Shown here: positions 43,817-55,232 of the stretch, one piece after another
Layout: each line of letters begins with the position of its first letter
Position numbering within the stretch: position 1 is the first letter of the stretch
NCBI RefSeq assembly: GCF_000003195.3
Contig: NC_012877.2
Span: forward strand, 19,618,294 to 19,682,293
Direction: 5' to 3'
Length of the DNA stretch: 64,000 bases
Origin: Sorghum bicolor
Taxonomy: Eukaryota > Streptophyta > Magnoliopsida > Poales > Poaceae
Program-made: the position numbers and the translations under genes
The notes under the pieces: generated by a model
What the model saw: only the letters and a program-made list of their open reading frames with translations
Databases searched by the model: none
Told to the model about the DNA's origin: nothing

Positions 43817-46800
43817 ATGGTGCAAACACGTGGCGGGGGTAACAGCAATCCGGGTCTTGGAGCAGGTACATCCGGAGATGGGGCTCAACAGAATGAGGAC
43901 AGAGCACCAACACCGCCCCCACCACCGCCTCCCCCGTACAGGGGCCAGGGCTACTTTCAATGCCTATATCAGTGACTGTCTGACCCAAGAGAACAATAAC
44001 AATAACTACAGTGCATCCAAGTCACGTAAAAGGGCTTTTGAAGCAGGATCATCCCAGTCCAGGGCACCAGTGGCAGGGCGACAACAGTATCGTCCTCCTG
44101 CCCCGGGTGCTAAGTTCCGACCACCGCAGAGAAGGAACACCGGGCATCCAACCCAGCAGAAGCCATACAAGGTGGCGATAGCTCCTGCCAAGCCAAAGGC
44201 AATTCAAGCCGCAGCACCTGCCACCAACAATGCGCCCAAGGGTCCGTGCTATAACTGCCACAAGATGGGGCACTTTGCTAAGGAATGTCCCTACCCCAAA
44301 AGGCAGCAGCCAACCTATCCAGCTCGTGTGCATCATACCTCGATTGAGGAAATCCCGGAAGGAGAACCGGTAACAGCTGGTATGTTTTCTGTCAACCAAC
44401 ATCTTGCAGTTGTTTTGTTTGATTCTGGATCATCGCATTCATTCATGAGCCAAGCATTTGCACAAAAGCATAATCAACCAGTTACAGATCTGGGCTATGG
44501 CTACCGCATCAGCTCAGCAGGGGCAGATGTGTTGACCAATAGAGTGGTCCGAGGGGCAACCCTGGATATAAGTGGCCGAGTTTTTCGGGTAAATCTAGTG
44601 GTCATGCCTGGGTTAGTTTTGGATGTTATCATGGGCATGAACTGGATGAGAGAATGGGATGCTGTCATAGATACTGGAAAGAGGATGTTATCTCTCAGAG
44701 AACCACAGGGCAGTAACTCTTTTCAAGTACCTCTGCCCCGTCGTCTTGACTTTGCTAGCATCTCCTGTGCTACGCACGTGGTCCCTTTACCACAGATCCC
44801 AGTAGTCTGTGAGTTCCCTGATGTGTTTCCCGAGGAGTTACCAGGACTTCCCCCAGATAGGGAGGTAGAGTTTGCAATCGAGTTGATACCAGATACAGCA
44901 CCAATATCTAGAAGGCCGTACCGGATGCCACCAAACGAACTCGCAGAGTTGAAGAAGCAACTGAAGGAGTTACTAGAAAAAGGGTTCATCCGGCCCAGCT
45001 CGTCGGAATGGGGTTAGCCAGCGTTGTTTGTGAAAAAGAAGGATCAGTCGTTGCGCATGTGCGTGGACTATCGTCCACTCAATGCAGTGACAATCAAAAA
45101 TAAGTATCCCTTGCCAAGGATTGATATCCTGTTTGATCAGTTATCCAAGGCAAGAGTGTTTTCTAAGATAGATTTGAGATCTGGGTATCACCAAATCAAG
45201 ATTCGTCCGCAAGATATCCCAAAGACTGCTTTTTCCACCAGGTATGGGTTGTACGAGTATCTTGTCATGTCCTTTGGGTTGACAAATGCTCCTGCATACT
45301 TTATGTATCTGATGAATTCAGTCTTTATGCCAGAATTGGATAAGTTTGTTGTAGTGTTTATCGATGATATCCTGGTGTATTCAGAAAATGAGCAAGATCA
45401 CGCCGAGCATCTGAGAATCGTGCTGACACGGTTACGAGAGCATCAGTTATATGCCAAGTTCAGCAAGTGTGAGTTCTGGTTAAAGAAAGTTCCTTTCCTA
45501 GGGCACATTCTGTCTGAAGAAGGAATTGCTGTGGATCCATCAAAAGTGCAGGAAGTCATGGACTGGAAGGCACCAACTTCGGTCTCGGAAGTTAGAAGTT
45601 TTCTTGGTCTGGCCGGGTATTATCGTCGTTTTATACCTGACTTCTCCAAGATTGCTAAGCCAATGACAAGTTTGCTACAAAAGGACCATAAGTTTGTCTG
45701 GACGGAAGGGTGTGAGTTAGCCTTCCGCACCTTGCGAAAGTTGCTAACCACTGCTCCCGTTCTGGCACAACCTAATATAGAGAAGCCTTTTGATGTGTTT
45801 TGTGACGCATCGAAGAGTGGCCTGGGGTGTGTGTTGATGCAAGATGGTAGGGTGATAGCTTATGCTTCCCGACAGTTGAGAAAGCATGAAGTCAACTATC
45901 CAACGCACGACCTTGAGTTAGCAGCCGTGGTACATGCTTTGAAGATCTAGAGACATTATCTGCTAGGAAATAAGTGTCACATTTACACCGATCACAAGAG
46001 TTTGAAGTACATCTTTACTCAGTCCGAGCTGAATATGAGGCAACGACGGTGGTTAGAGCTAATCAAGGATTATGACCTGGAAGTTCACTATCATCCAGGC
46101 AAAGCTAATGTGGTCGCAGATGCTTTGAGTCGCAAACTACACTATCAAATGGTTCAACCGTTGTTTGAAGATGGGTTCAATCTTATGCATCCTGAGGTCT
46201 TATGTCATATACAACTCAGTTGTTCACTCGAGAGTCAAGTCATTAAAGGTCAGAAAACAGACAAGGGTATTTTCCACATCAAAGAGAAGATCAAAGATGA
46301 CCCAAAGACTCAGTTTCGGGTTGATGAGAAGAGGGTACTGTGGTTTCAACAGCGGTTAGTGGTCCCGAAAGATCGGGAGTTGAAGAATCGCATCATGGAT
46401 GAAGCTCATCTCTCTAAGCTTTCTATTCATCCTGGCAGTAGCAAAATGTATCAAGATCTAAGGCCCCACTTTTGGTGGACCAAGATGAAGAAAGAAATAG
46501 CCGCTTACGTGGCCCGTTGTGACACGTGTTGCAGAGTTAAGGCCATCCATATGAAACCTGCAGGTCTGTTACAACCGTTATCAGTTCCGGAGTGGAAATG
46601 GGAAGAGGTCAGTATGGACTTTGTCACCGGCTTACCGACAACCAGGAAGGGGAATGACTCAATTTGGGTAATCATAGATCGATTAACCAAGTCGGCTCAT
46701 TTCATTCCAGTCAAGAACACATACAGACCTCCCGAGTATGCTGATATATATATGGCTGAGATCGTCAAGTTGCATGGTATCCCCAAAACCATCATATCGG

Positions 46801-47693
46801 ATAGAGGACCGCAGTTCACCGCTCACTTCTGGGAGCGCATGCATAAGAGTTTGGGGACCAGTCTGATAAGAAGCACGGCATACCATCCCCAGACTTCAGG
46901 CCAAACTGAAAGGCTAAATCAAGTGTTAGAAGATATGCTGAGGGCCTGTGTGTTATCATCCAAAGGATCGTGGGAATCGTGGTTACCTTTGGCTGAGTTC
47001 TCCTACAATAATAGTTATCAAGAGAGCATCAAGATGGCCCCGTTCGAAGCTTTGTATGGTCGAAGATGTAGAACTCCGTTAAACTGGGTGGAACCTGGGG
47101 AAAGAAGATACTATGGTATCGACTTTGTGAATGATGCCGAGAAAAAGGTGCAGATTATACAGCAACATATGCAAGCAGCGCAATCACGGCAGAAGAGTTA
47201 TGCTGACAAGAGGAGAAGGCCGCTTGAGTTCAAAGTAGGCGACTATGTGTATCTCAAGGTTACGCCAATGAAGAAAGTTCAACGTTTCCGAGTTCGAAGC
47301 AAGCTTGCACCCAAATATGTGGGACCATACCAAGTGCTAGAAAGGAAAGGCCCAGTGGCCTACAAGGTTCAGTTACCTGAGGAGATGAGCTCGATCTTTC
47401 CGGTCTTCCATGTGTCGCAACTACGGAAATGTTTGAAGGTGCCAGAGCAAAGAATCGAACATCGAGGAATCAAGATAAAAGCGGACTTGGAATATAAAGA
47501 GCAGCCAGTGGGAATTGTGGATACCAAGGAGCGAGTAACCCGAAACAGAGTTGTTCGAACATACAAGGTGGTTTGGAGTCATCATGACGATAGGGATGCC
47601 ACTTGGGAAACAGAGGATTACTTAAAAACAGTTTATCCAAAATTTCACAAGAAATGGTTAGTAACCCAAAATCTCGGGACGAGATTTCCCTAA
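43817..47693 (+). pseudogene. gag-pol: Gag-pol, plus copy 2: same gag deletion, two stops
   Basis: Shares with copy 1 the 596 bp gag deletion (junction GTACA at 43936-43940) and a Trp-to-stop TAG (45948-45950) in RNase H. It has its own TAG at 45015-45017 (Trp in copy 1) at the start of reverse transcriptase, and reads Arg where copy 1 has TGA at 36607. Domain order is unchanged to the chromodomain-like end. Shared lesions show that the two units are duplicates rather than independent insertions. Confidence 0.92.
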
Positions 47694-47705
47694 GGGGGGA
47701 AGGGC

Positions 47706-50417
47706 TATAACACCCTAGGTGTTAAGCATGCACTTAGCCTTGGCAAAGCAATGCATAAGCATCCTCATCAATCATAAGCATCATGAGCATGTCATTCTTT
47801 TCAAGTATGATTTTATGTGCATCATTTCATGTGTTTTAAATATGTTAAAAATATGATGCTTGCTTCTAAAATTGTGAAATATTCAAATTAGGTTGCTTTA
47901 TGTGTAAGAAGAATTTAGAATATTTTTGTGCAATTTTTGGAGCTATGGAATTTGAGAAATAGAATTTATACAAATTTTCCCAAAATGAATTTATTTAAAA
48001 CCTAGAACTGAGTTTTAACTTGTAATTCAAATTTTGTTTGGAATTTGGTCTTGCTTGTCAAAGCAAAGTTGTAGAGTTTTTAATTTGGAATAACTTTGTT
48101 TTTGGGAGCAAGAGGTAAAAATGATTTAAAATTGGTCCAAATGAATTTAGAAAGAATTTGAGAAAAGAAATTCAAAAAAAAAGGGAAAGGGGGCAGGCGC
48201 TGCTGGGCCGACCCGCCTCCCTTCTGGCCCAGCTGGACAGCGCGGCCCGCGACCCACTGTCAGTCGCAGGGGTACCCCGGTGGGTGTAGATCTGGGTGTG
48301 CGTAGCCTTTTTCGTCGGTTTTCTTGAAAAAGTGTTTTCCAGAAATTGATTTAAAGTTTGTAAAATCTATATCTTGAGTTCTACAGCTCCAAATTGACTG
48401 AAATAAATTTTGGTGTGCTCTATATTTCCAGATCTACAGTTTGATGTAATTGCATGTCATGTTGGAGTAACTTTTCTGTGTGAATATATTTTATCCATGA
48501 TTTTGTTAAACTTGGAAAATGCATAGTAAATAAAATATGGCTCAGAAAAATGTGAAACTTGATTTGTTGGCTTTGCATGTGTGTTTGCTCACTGGGAAAA
48601 AGTGGGTACATATTATTTGGTGTATAAATGAATTTATGGTAATTTAAATGCTTGCATGGCAGTACTTTATGATTTTTAATAATTAAATGGGTCATGCAAT
48701 AAATCTGGAAAATTTTGTGGGTGTTTCTTATGATATTATGCAAATTGTAAAAATATGAAATCTGTTGTTTAACACTTGTATCCCAGTAGAGTGATTTTAC
48801 TTGCCTTATTAATTAATCTTGTGATTTTTGTGGCTCAAAATAAGTATCCAAAAATCATGAAAAATTTACAGTAGACTTTATGCTTAGCTAGTAGTCTCCT
48901 GTAATTTTTGTGGAATTTATTGATGAACAGAATTGCATTTGATTTTTAATGGGCTTAGAAATGAATAAAGAAAATTATGAATGGTTGTGTATGTAGGTTG
49001 AATGAAATAAGTTGGGTTTGGTGTATCTTTGAAGCATCATGGGGGTTGCTGGTTGCATTTAAAAAATATCTGTAGAAGAGAATGCAACAGATGCTCAATT
49101 TAGTTATTGTTCCCGGATGATGTTGACTACCTTGTAATAAGCATGACCCAGTGCATCACCTATGCATCATAACATGACTCCTTTGACACTCTCTCTTACA
49201 AGCATCCACTCGGGCATCTCACACTCCACTCATGAGCATATATGCATCATACAGGCTCGCAGGAGAACGAAGTGGGACCCGAGGAACCCGAGGAGATACA
49301 GGAGCAGGAACCTCCGGAAGCATAGGAACCCGGAGAGGAATTTCAAGAGTGTCCGGATCACCGACCCAGCACGTTTGAGAAAGGCAAGCCCCGGAGCATT
49401 CTAAGTCTCCCTATTCTCGCTAACTTATATAAAGTGCTATACTTGTTCTACTGTATTGCATATTAAGTGATAGGAGTTGCCTGATACCGTTGCTGCATGA
49501 GTACTCCTTGTTATTCCTACTCATTCAACTACCTTGTCCTATGTAGATAGGCACGGAGTCTATGCTTAGCTTGCTTAGTTCGGTAGAAGTCGGGTGATTC
49601 CCTGTCACCTGCGAGATATAGGTGGATACCTGCTTGATTAAGCATTGGTTGCTCGGGGAAAAGAATAACCAAGTGTGGAATGAATTTGGAGACCGGGCGG
49701 GGTCTTATGGTGGGTTGACCATGGTGCCCCTGCCTGTGTCGATTAAGGACCGATCGTTGACGGCCCTCTTGTCATGTTGAACGCATGCCCCACACTTAGC
49801 TGGAAGGATAAGTCGTTCCGACCGCGAAGCCTGAACACTATCCGGGCCGGGAATCGAGCCGCCATGCGCTGTATTGGTGATGGTTGAGGAGAACGACGAG
49901 GGCGCGGCGCGCAACCTTGGTATACCCTGGATACCTCGGTCGCCGGAACGGTCCTCGGGTACTAGCGGTGCCTGCCGAACCCGCGAATTGGTCCTGGATA
50001 GTGTAATACGGTGATCTGTAGCTCACTTGATCAGTGAGTGTGGTTTGTGTGGGGAATACCTCGCCAGCTGGTTAGAAATCGATTCGAATCGCCATCGCTC
50101 CTGGATAGTGAGCACTTGACATGAGCTTCGTCCTCGTAGTAAGGACTATGAAACACTTGGGTTATAATGATGAATGGTTTAGGAAATGCTTTATGAGGTA
50201 CTATCATAGTCTCATACTTGCTTGTAATAGCACAGGAGCAAACCTAGATAATAGGTAATGATACTTTCAACTTGAGCAAATTAAAAGAAGAAAAGATTTA
50301 GGTAGGTTAGGGTAATAAAACCTTGCGGTCTTTGCAAAATGGTTGTCAGCTACCCCACCAAATAGCCTTCATGATCCTTGATGAGTCTTTATTTTAAGTT
50401 TATGACGGGTAAGTCTA
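47706..50417 (+). repeat. Plus-strand LTR 3, truncated
   Basis: Shares with LTR 2 the TATAACACC terminus and the 738 bp deletion (junction about 48250/48251). It stops at a point equivalent to 31890 of LTR 1, missing the last 470 bp, and is joined to an inverted LTR with 3 bp shared (CTA, 50415-50417). Confidence 0.9.
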
Positions 50418-53400
50418 ATAGTGACCATTTACGTAGTCGAGCCATCACACTTAAGCCCATATAATCCCGGTAGTCCGTGAAATCTCGAAGGATTTCAAAC
50501 CACACATCGCATACAGCCAAGATCGTAATAAGTTTAGCGGCCGCCATCCACAAGTACATCCAGATTACAACATTCATGAAACACATCGGAGTACTTAAGT
50601 TATTACAAACCAAGTTCTTCAAGTAGCGGAAGCTTCATAGTTCGAAATTACAACACACACGATTAAGTCTGATACAGTGCCATAGTTCGGTCATTCCCAC
50701 AAAAGCAAAGGAAGAGACGGAGTGACCATCGCCCTTGGTCTAGTCATCACCCATAGCTGGGTACAGACAGAGGATGCAATAACCATAGTACATTTGACCA
50801 TCTGCAAAACAACATGGGAATAGGACCCTGAGTACGAGAAGGTACTCAGCTAGACTTACCCGTCATAAACTTAAAATAAAGACTCATCAAGGATCATGAA
50901 GGCTATTTAGTGGGGTAGCTGACAACCATTTTGCAAAGACCGCAAGGTTTTATTACCCTAACCTACATAAATCTTTTCTTCTTTTAATCTGCTCAAGTTG
51001 AAAGTATCATTACCTATTATCTAGGTTTGCTCCTGTGCTATTACAAGCAAGTATGAGACTATGATAGTACCTCATCATAGCATTTCTTAAACCATTCATC
51101 ATTATAACCCAAGTGTTCCATAGTCCTTACTACGAGGATGAAGCTCATGTCAAGTGCTCACTATCCAGGAGCGATGGCGATTCGAATCGATTTCTAACCA
51201 GCTGGCGAATTTATTCCCCACACAAACCACACTCACTGATCAAGTGAGCTACAGGTCACCATGTTGCACTATCCAGGACCAATTCGCGGGTTCGACAGGC
51301 ACCGCCCGTACCCGAGGACCGTTCCGGCGACCGAGGTATCCAAGGTATACCAAGGTTGCGCGCCGCGCCCTCGTCGTTCTCCTCAACCATCACCAATACA
51401 GCGCGTACATCGGGCCGATTCCCGGCCCGGATAGTGCTCAGGCTTCGCGGTCGGAACGACTTATCCTTCCAGCTAAGTGTGGGGCATGCGTTCAACATGA
51501 CAAGAGGGCCGTAAACGATCGGTCCTTAATCGACACAGGCAGGGGCACTATGGTCAACCCACCATAAGACCCTGCCCGGTCTCCAAATTCATTCCACAAT
51601 TGGTCATCCTTTTCCCAAGCAACCAATGCTTAATCAAGCAGGTATCCACCTATATCTCGCAGGTGACAGGAAATCACCCGACTTCTACCGGACTAAGCAA
51701 GCTAAGCATAGACTCCGCGCCTATCTACATAGGACAAGGTAGATAAACGAGTAGGAATAACAAGGAGTACATATGCAGCAACGGTATCAGGCAACTCCTA
51801 CCACTTAAATGCAGTAGTAGAACAAGTATAGTGCATCACATAAGTTAGCGAGAATAGGGAGACTTAGAATGCTCCGGGGCTTGCCTTTCTCAAACGTGCT
51901 GGGTCGGTGATCCGGACACTCCTGCAGTTCCTCTCCGGGTTCCGGTGCTTCCGGAGGTTCCTGCTCCTGAGTCTCCTCTGGCTCCTCGGGTCCCACCTCG
52001 TTCTCCTGCGAGCCTGTATGATGCATGTGTGCTCATGAGTGGAGTGTGAGATGCCCGAATGGATGCTTGTATGAGAAGGTACCAAAGGACCATGTCATGA
52101 TGCATGGATGATACACTTGGTCATGCTCATCACAAGGTATGCAACATCATCCAAGAACAGGCACTTGGATTAAACATCTATTGCATTCTCTTTTACAATT
52201 ATTTTTCAAATGCAATCAGTAACCCACAGGATGCTTCAAAGATACACCAAACCCAACTTATTCCATTCAACCTAGATATGCAACCATTCATAATTTTCTT
52301 TATTCATTTCTAGGCTCATTAAAATCACATGCAATTCTGTTCATCAATAAATTCCAGAAAAATTACATGAGACTACTAGCTAATCATAAAGTCTACTGTA
52401 AATTTTTCATAATTTTTTGGTTACTTATTTTGAGCCACAAAAATCACAAGATTAATTGATAAGGTAAGTAAAATCACTCTACTGTGATATAAGTGTCAAA
52501 CAACAGATTTCATATTTTTACAATTTGTCTAACATCATAAGAAACACCCACAAAATTTTCCAGATTTATTGCATGACCCATTTAATTATTAAAAATCATA
52601 AAGCACTGCCATGCAAGCATTTAAATTACCATAAATTCATTTATTCATCAAATAATATGTACCCACATTTTCCCAGTGAGCAAACACACATGCAAAGCCA
52701 ACAAATCAAGTTTCACATTTTTGTGAGCCATATTTTATTTACTATGCATTTTCCAAGTTTAACAAAATCATGGATAAAATATATTCACACAGAAAAGTTA
52801 CTCCAACATGACATGCAATTACATCAAACTGTAGATCTGGAAATGTAGAGGACACCAAAATTTATTTCATTCAATTTGGAGCTGTAGAACTCAAGATATA
52901 GATTTTACAAACTTTAAATCAATTTCTAGAAAACACTTTTTCAAGAAAACCGACGAAAAAGGCTACGCACACCCAGATCTACACCCACCGGGGTACCCCT
53001 GCGACTGACAGTGGGTCCCCGACCCCACCAGTCAGCGAGACCGAGAGGAAGCTCACCTCCGACGAGCGGATTTCGCCGGCGGTGAGGTCTCCGGCCACGG
53101 GGTGAGCACCAACGTGCTCCCCGCAGCAAGACGCACCCAGCGGTACCCTTGGATCGACCAGAGGACGGCCGGAACACCTCCGGCGAGCATGCATGGCGGC
53201 ACGGCGGCGCTGCTCGCCGTGGCCAGGCTGCTCCGGCGCGGTAGAGCGTGCGCAAACTCCTCTCCGAGCTTCCTCACCTTCCTACCGACCTAGCGCAATA
53301 GAGAACGAGCGAAAAGAGGCAAGGAAACGCTAGATCCGTCGCGGCGGAGTACTCCGGCGAGCTCGGGGTAACTCTGGCGAGCGATTCGCGGCGCTCGACG

Positions 53401-54302
53401 GACTCTCACCTCGGTAGAACGTTCGCACGAGCTTACCCTAGCGACGGCGAGTGCCCTGGTGCTCTCGGCGTCGAGCTTGAGGCTCTGGTGCGGCCGGCGA
53501 CGAGCGGCGGAGCTCTCTCCGGCAATGGCGCGCGGAGGAGCGGCTGCTGCTGCGCGGTGCGAGCGGAGGAGGAAGGAGAAGGAGGGCGCGGGGGAGACAG
53601 GATGGAGGGAGTGGCCTAGGAGCCTGCGCCGGCGTCCCGACCAGGGGGTTGGAGGCCGGCCGCGGCGCGTCCAACGCCGGCGTACGGCCGCCACGTGGCC
53701 GGCGCCGGGTGGGGCAAGGCGGGCGCCGCGCGCGCGGGAGAGAGGGGAGGGGGAGCGGGCCGCGCTGCCCAGCTGGGCCAGAAGGGAGGCGGGTCGGCCC
53801 AGTAGCGCCTGCCCCCTTTCTCCTTTTTTTTTTTGAAATTCTTTTCTCAAATTCTTTCTAAATTCATTTGAGCCAATTTAAAATCATTTTCACCTCTTGC
53901 TCCCAAAAACAAAGTTGTTTCAAAACAAAAACTCTACAACTTTGCTTTAACAAGCAAGACCAAATTCCAAACAGAATTTGAATTACAAGTTAAAACTCAG
54001 TTCTAGGTTTTAAATAAATTCTTTTTGGATATTTTTGTATAAATTCCATTTCTCAATTTCCATAGCTCCAAAAATTGCACAAAAATATTCTAAATTCTTC
54101 TTACACATAAAGCAACCTAATTTGAATATTTCACAATTTTAGAAGCAAGCATCATATTTTTAGCATATTTAAACTCATGAAGTGAAGCACATCAAATCAT
54201 AATTTGAGAAGAGTGTCATGCTCATGATGCTTATGCTTGATGGGAATGCTTATGCATGACTTTGATGAGACTAAGTGCATGCTTAACACCTAGGGTGTTA
54301 CA
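50415..54302 (-). repeat. Minus-strand Tekay-type LTR at right end
   Basis: Matches 18044-21966 in the same orientation but lacks the first 35 bp. It is the outer right end of the composite, next to the ACGTG flank. In element order it would be the 5' LTR of the minus element. Differences from the left copy near its start are nearly all C-to-T or G-to-A. Confidence 0.9.
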
Positions 54303-54351
54303 ACGTGTCCTTCAGGAATCTCGCGTGTCAGATTCTAACGGCTACCTGCAA

Positions 54352-54613
54352 CACACCGGACGCTCTGCAAGTCCACACCGGACGGTCCGGTGCTCACCGG
54401 ACTCGTGCGCAGAGAGGGTGTCAAACTCGCGACCTCACCGGACGCTGGGCACCGGACGGTCCGGTGCTCACCGGACTCGTGCGCAGAGAGGGTTGCAAAA
54501 ACCCTCACACCGAACGCTAACCACCGTACGCTCTCAGAGTGCGTCCGGTGCTCCACCCTAGCAGGGTCAAGCATACCGGACTCTGAGGCCAGCGTCCGGT
54601 GCCTCCGCACTCA
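54352..54613. repeat. CACCGGAC / GTCCGGTG motif cluster in copia LTR
   Basis: At least eight direct or inverted copies of CACCGGAC-type words, including two perfect palindromes CACCGGACGGTCCGGTG. A related group lies at about 17970-18030 in the other part of the same LTR. Such blocks are familiar in panicoid copia LTRs. Confidence 0.7.
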
Positions 54614-55232
54614 GCGTCCGGTGAGTGTTTCTCAGTGAGAAAACACTCCCGCGACTTCACCAAATTTCCTACCGGCGCAATAGAAAATATACACTTATTT
54701 TTCTCAAATGCGCCGAATCCCGCCGAGCTTGCGAACCCAAACCCCTCTCAACCCTAGGAACTCCACCTCCTTTGTAAATGTGCTAACACCAACAAGTGTC
54801 CACCGCCAAAGTGCATGTGTGTTAGCTTTTCACAAACATTTTCACCAAAGGAGTTAAGTTAGCACTTTACTAGATCCTAATGCATATGCTCAAGATATGG
54901 ACCTAGTAGCACTTGATTCGAGAGATGACCGTGATTTTCCCTCTTGATAGTCGGCTATCTATCCTAAACCCGGTCAATCACTTCTCTACTCATCTTAGAC
55001 CGGTAAAAGTAAAACCCTATGTTTATACCTTTGCCTTGATAACTTTTGCTCCTCGTCTATCATCATGATCTCCACATCAAGCTTCATCTCTTTATAGTCA
55101 TGTGGCCACCTTTCCATGCCGCCATGCACCTTCATCACATGTGTTGCTATGCCTAACTCACATCACTTAGACATAAGGCATTAGCAACTTGGTGTCATTA
55201 ATTACCAAAACCAAACTTGGGCTTTCAACCCT

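Larger units (their letters stand above)
28441..50417 (+). repeat. Tandem LTR-internal-LTR-internal-LTR array, 9263 bp period
   Basis: LTR 2 starts at 38443 and LTR 3 at 47706. Internal regions are 6082 and 6081 bp. Every landmark (primer site, mimic ORF, gag deletion, stop codon, polypurine tract) recurs at 9263-9264 bp. Differences between the two internal copies are scattered single bases. Confidence 0.93.
18044..54302. mobile_element. Composite of inverted and tandem Tekay-type chromoviruses
   Basis: The outer ends are TGTAACAGAACC (left) and CCTAGGGTGTTACA (right), the two ends of a minus-strand LTR. The flanks ACATG (18039-18043) and ACGTG (54303-54307) form a 5 bp duplication with one mismatch. 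The order is minus LTR, minus internal, plus LTR, plus internal, plus LTR, plus internal, plus LTR (truncated), minus LTR (35 bp short). The host is a copia solo LTR. All members belong to one family: gag-pol with a chromodomain-type end and an extra ORF before gag. Confidence 0.85.
17053..55227 (-). mobile_element. Solo LTR of SIRE-type copia, split by a 36 kb insertion
   Basis: The left end TGAAAGGTCC with the G7 run (minus strand ...CACCCCCCC...GGACCTTTCA) and the right end GGGCTTTCA are the two LTR termini. A perfect 5 bp duplication ACCCT flanks them (17048-17052 and 55228-55232). The LTR pieces are 17053-18043 and 54303-55227, about 1.9 kb in total. A TATA-like TATAAATA lies on the minus strand at 17913-17920. 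No copia internal sequence is present, so it was already, or later became, a solo LTR. Confidence 0.88.

Noticed and set aside
28441..50417. Two independent plus-strand insertions rather than a tandem duplication
   Set aside because: They share exact gag deletion, stop codon, LTR deletion and terminus mutation, use a common middle LTR, and show no target duplication between them.
54352..54613. CRISPR-like or satellite array
   Set aside because: Words are short, spacing is irregular and orientation is mixed, all within a plant copia LTR.
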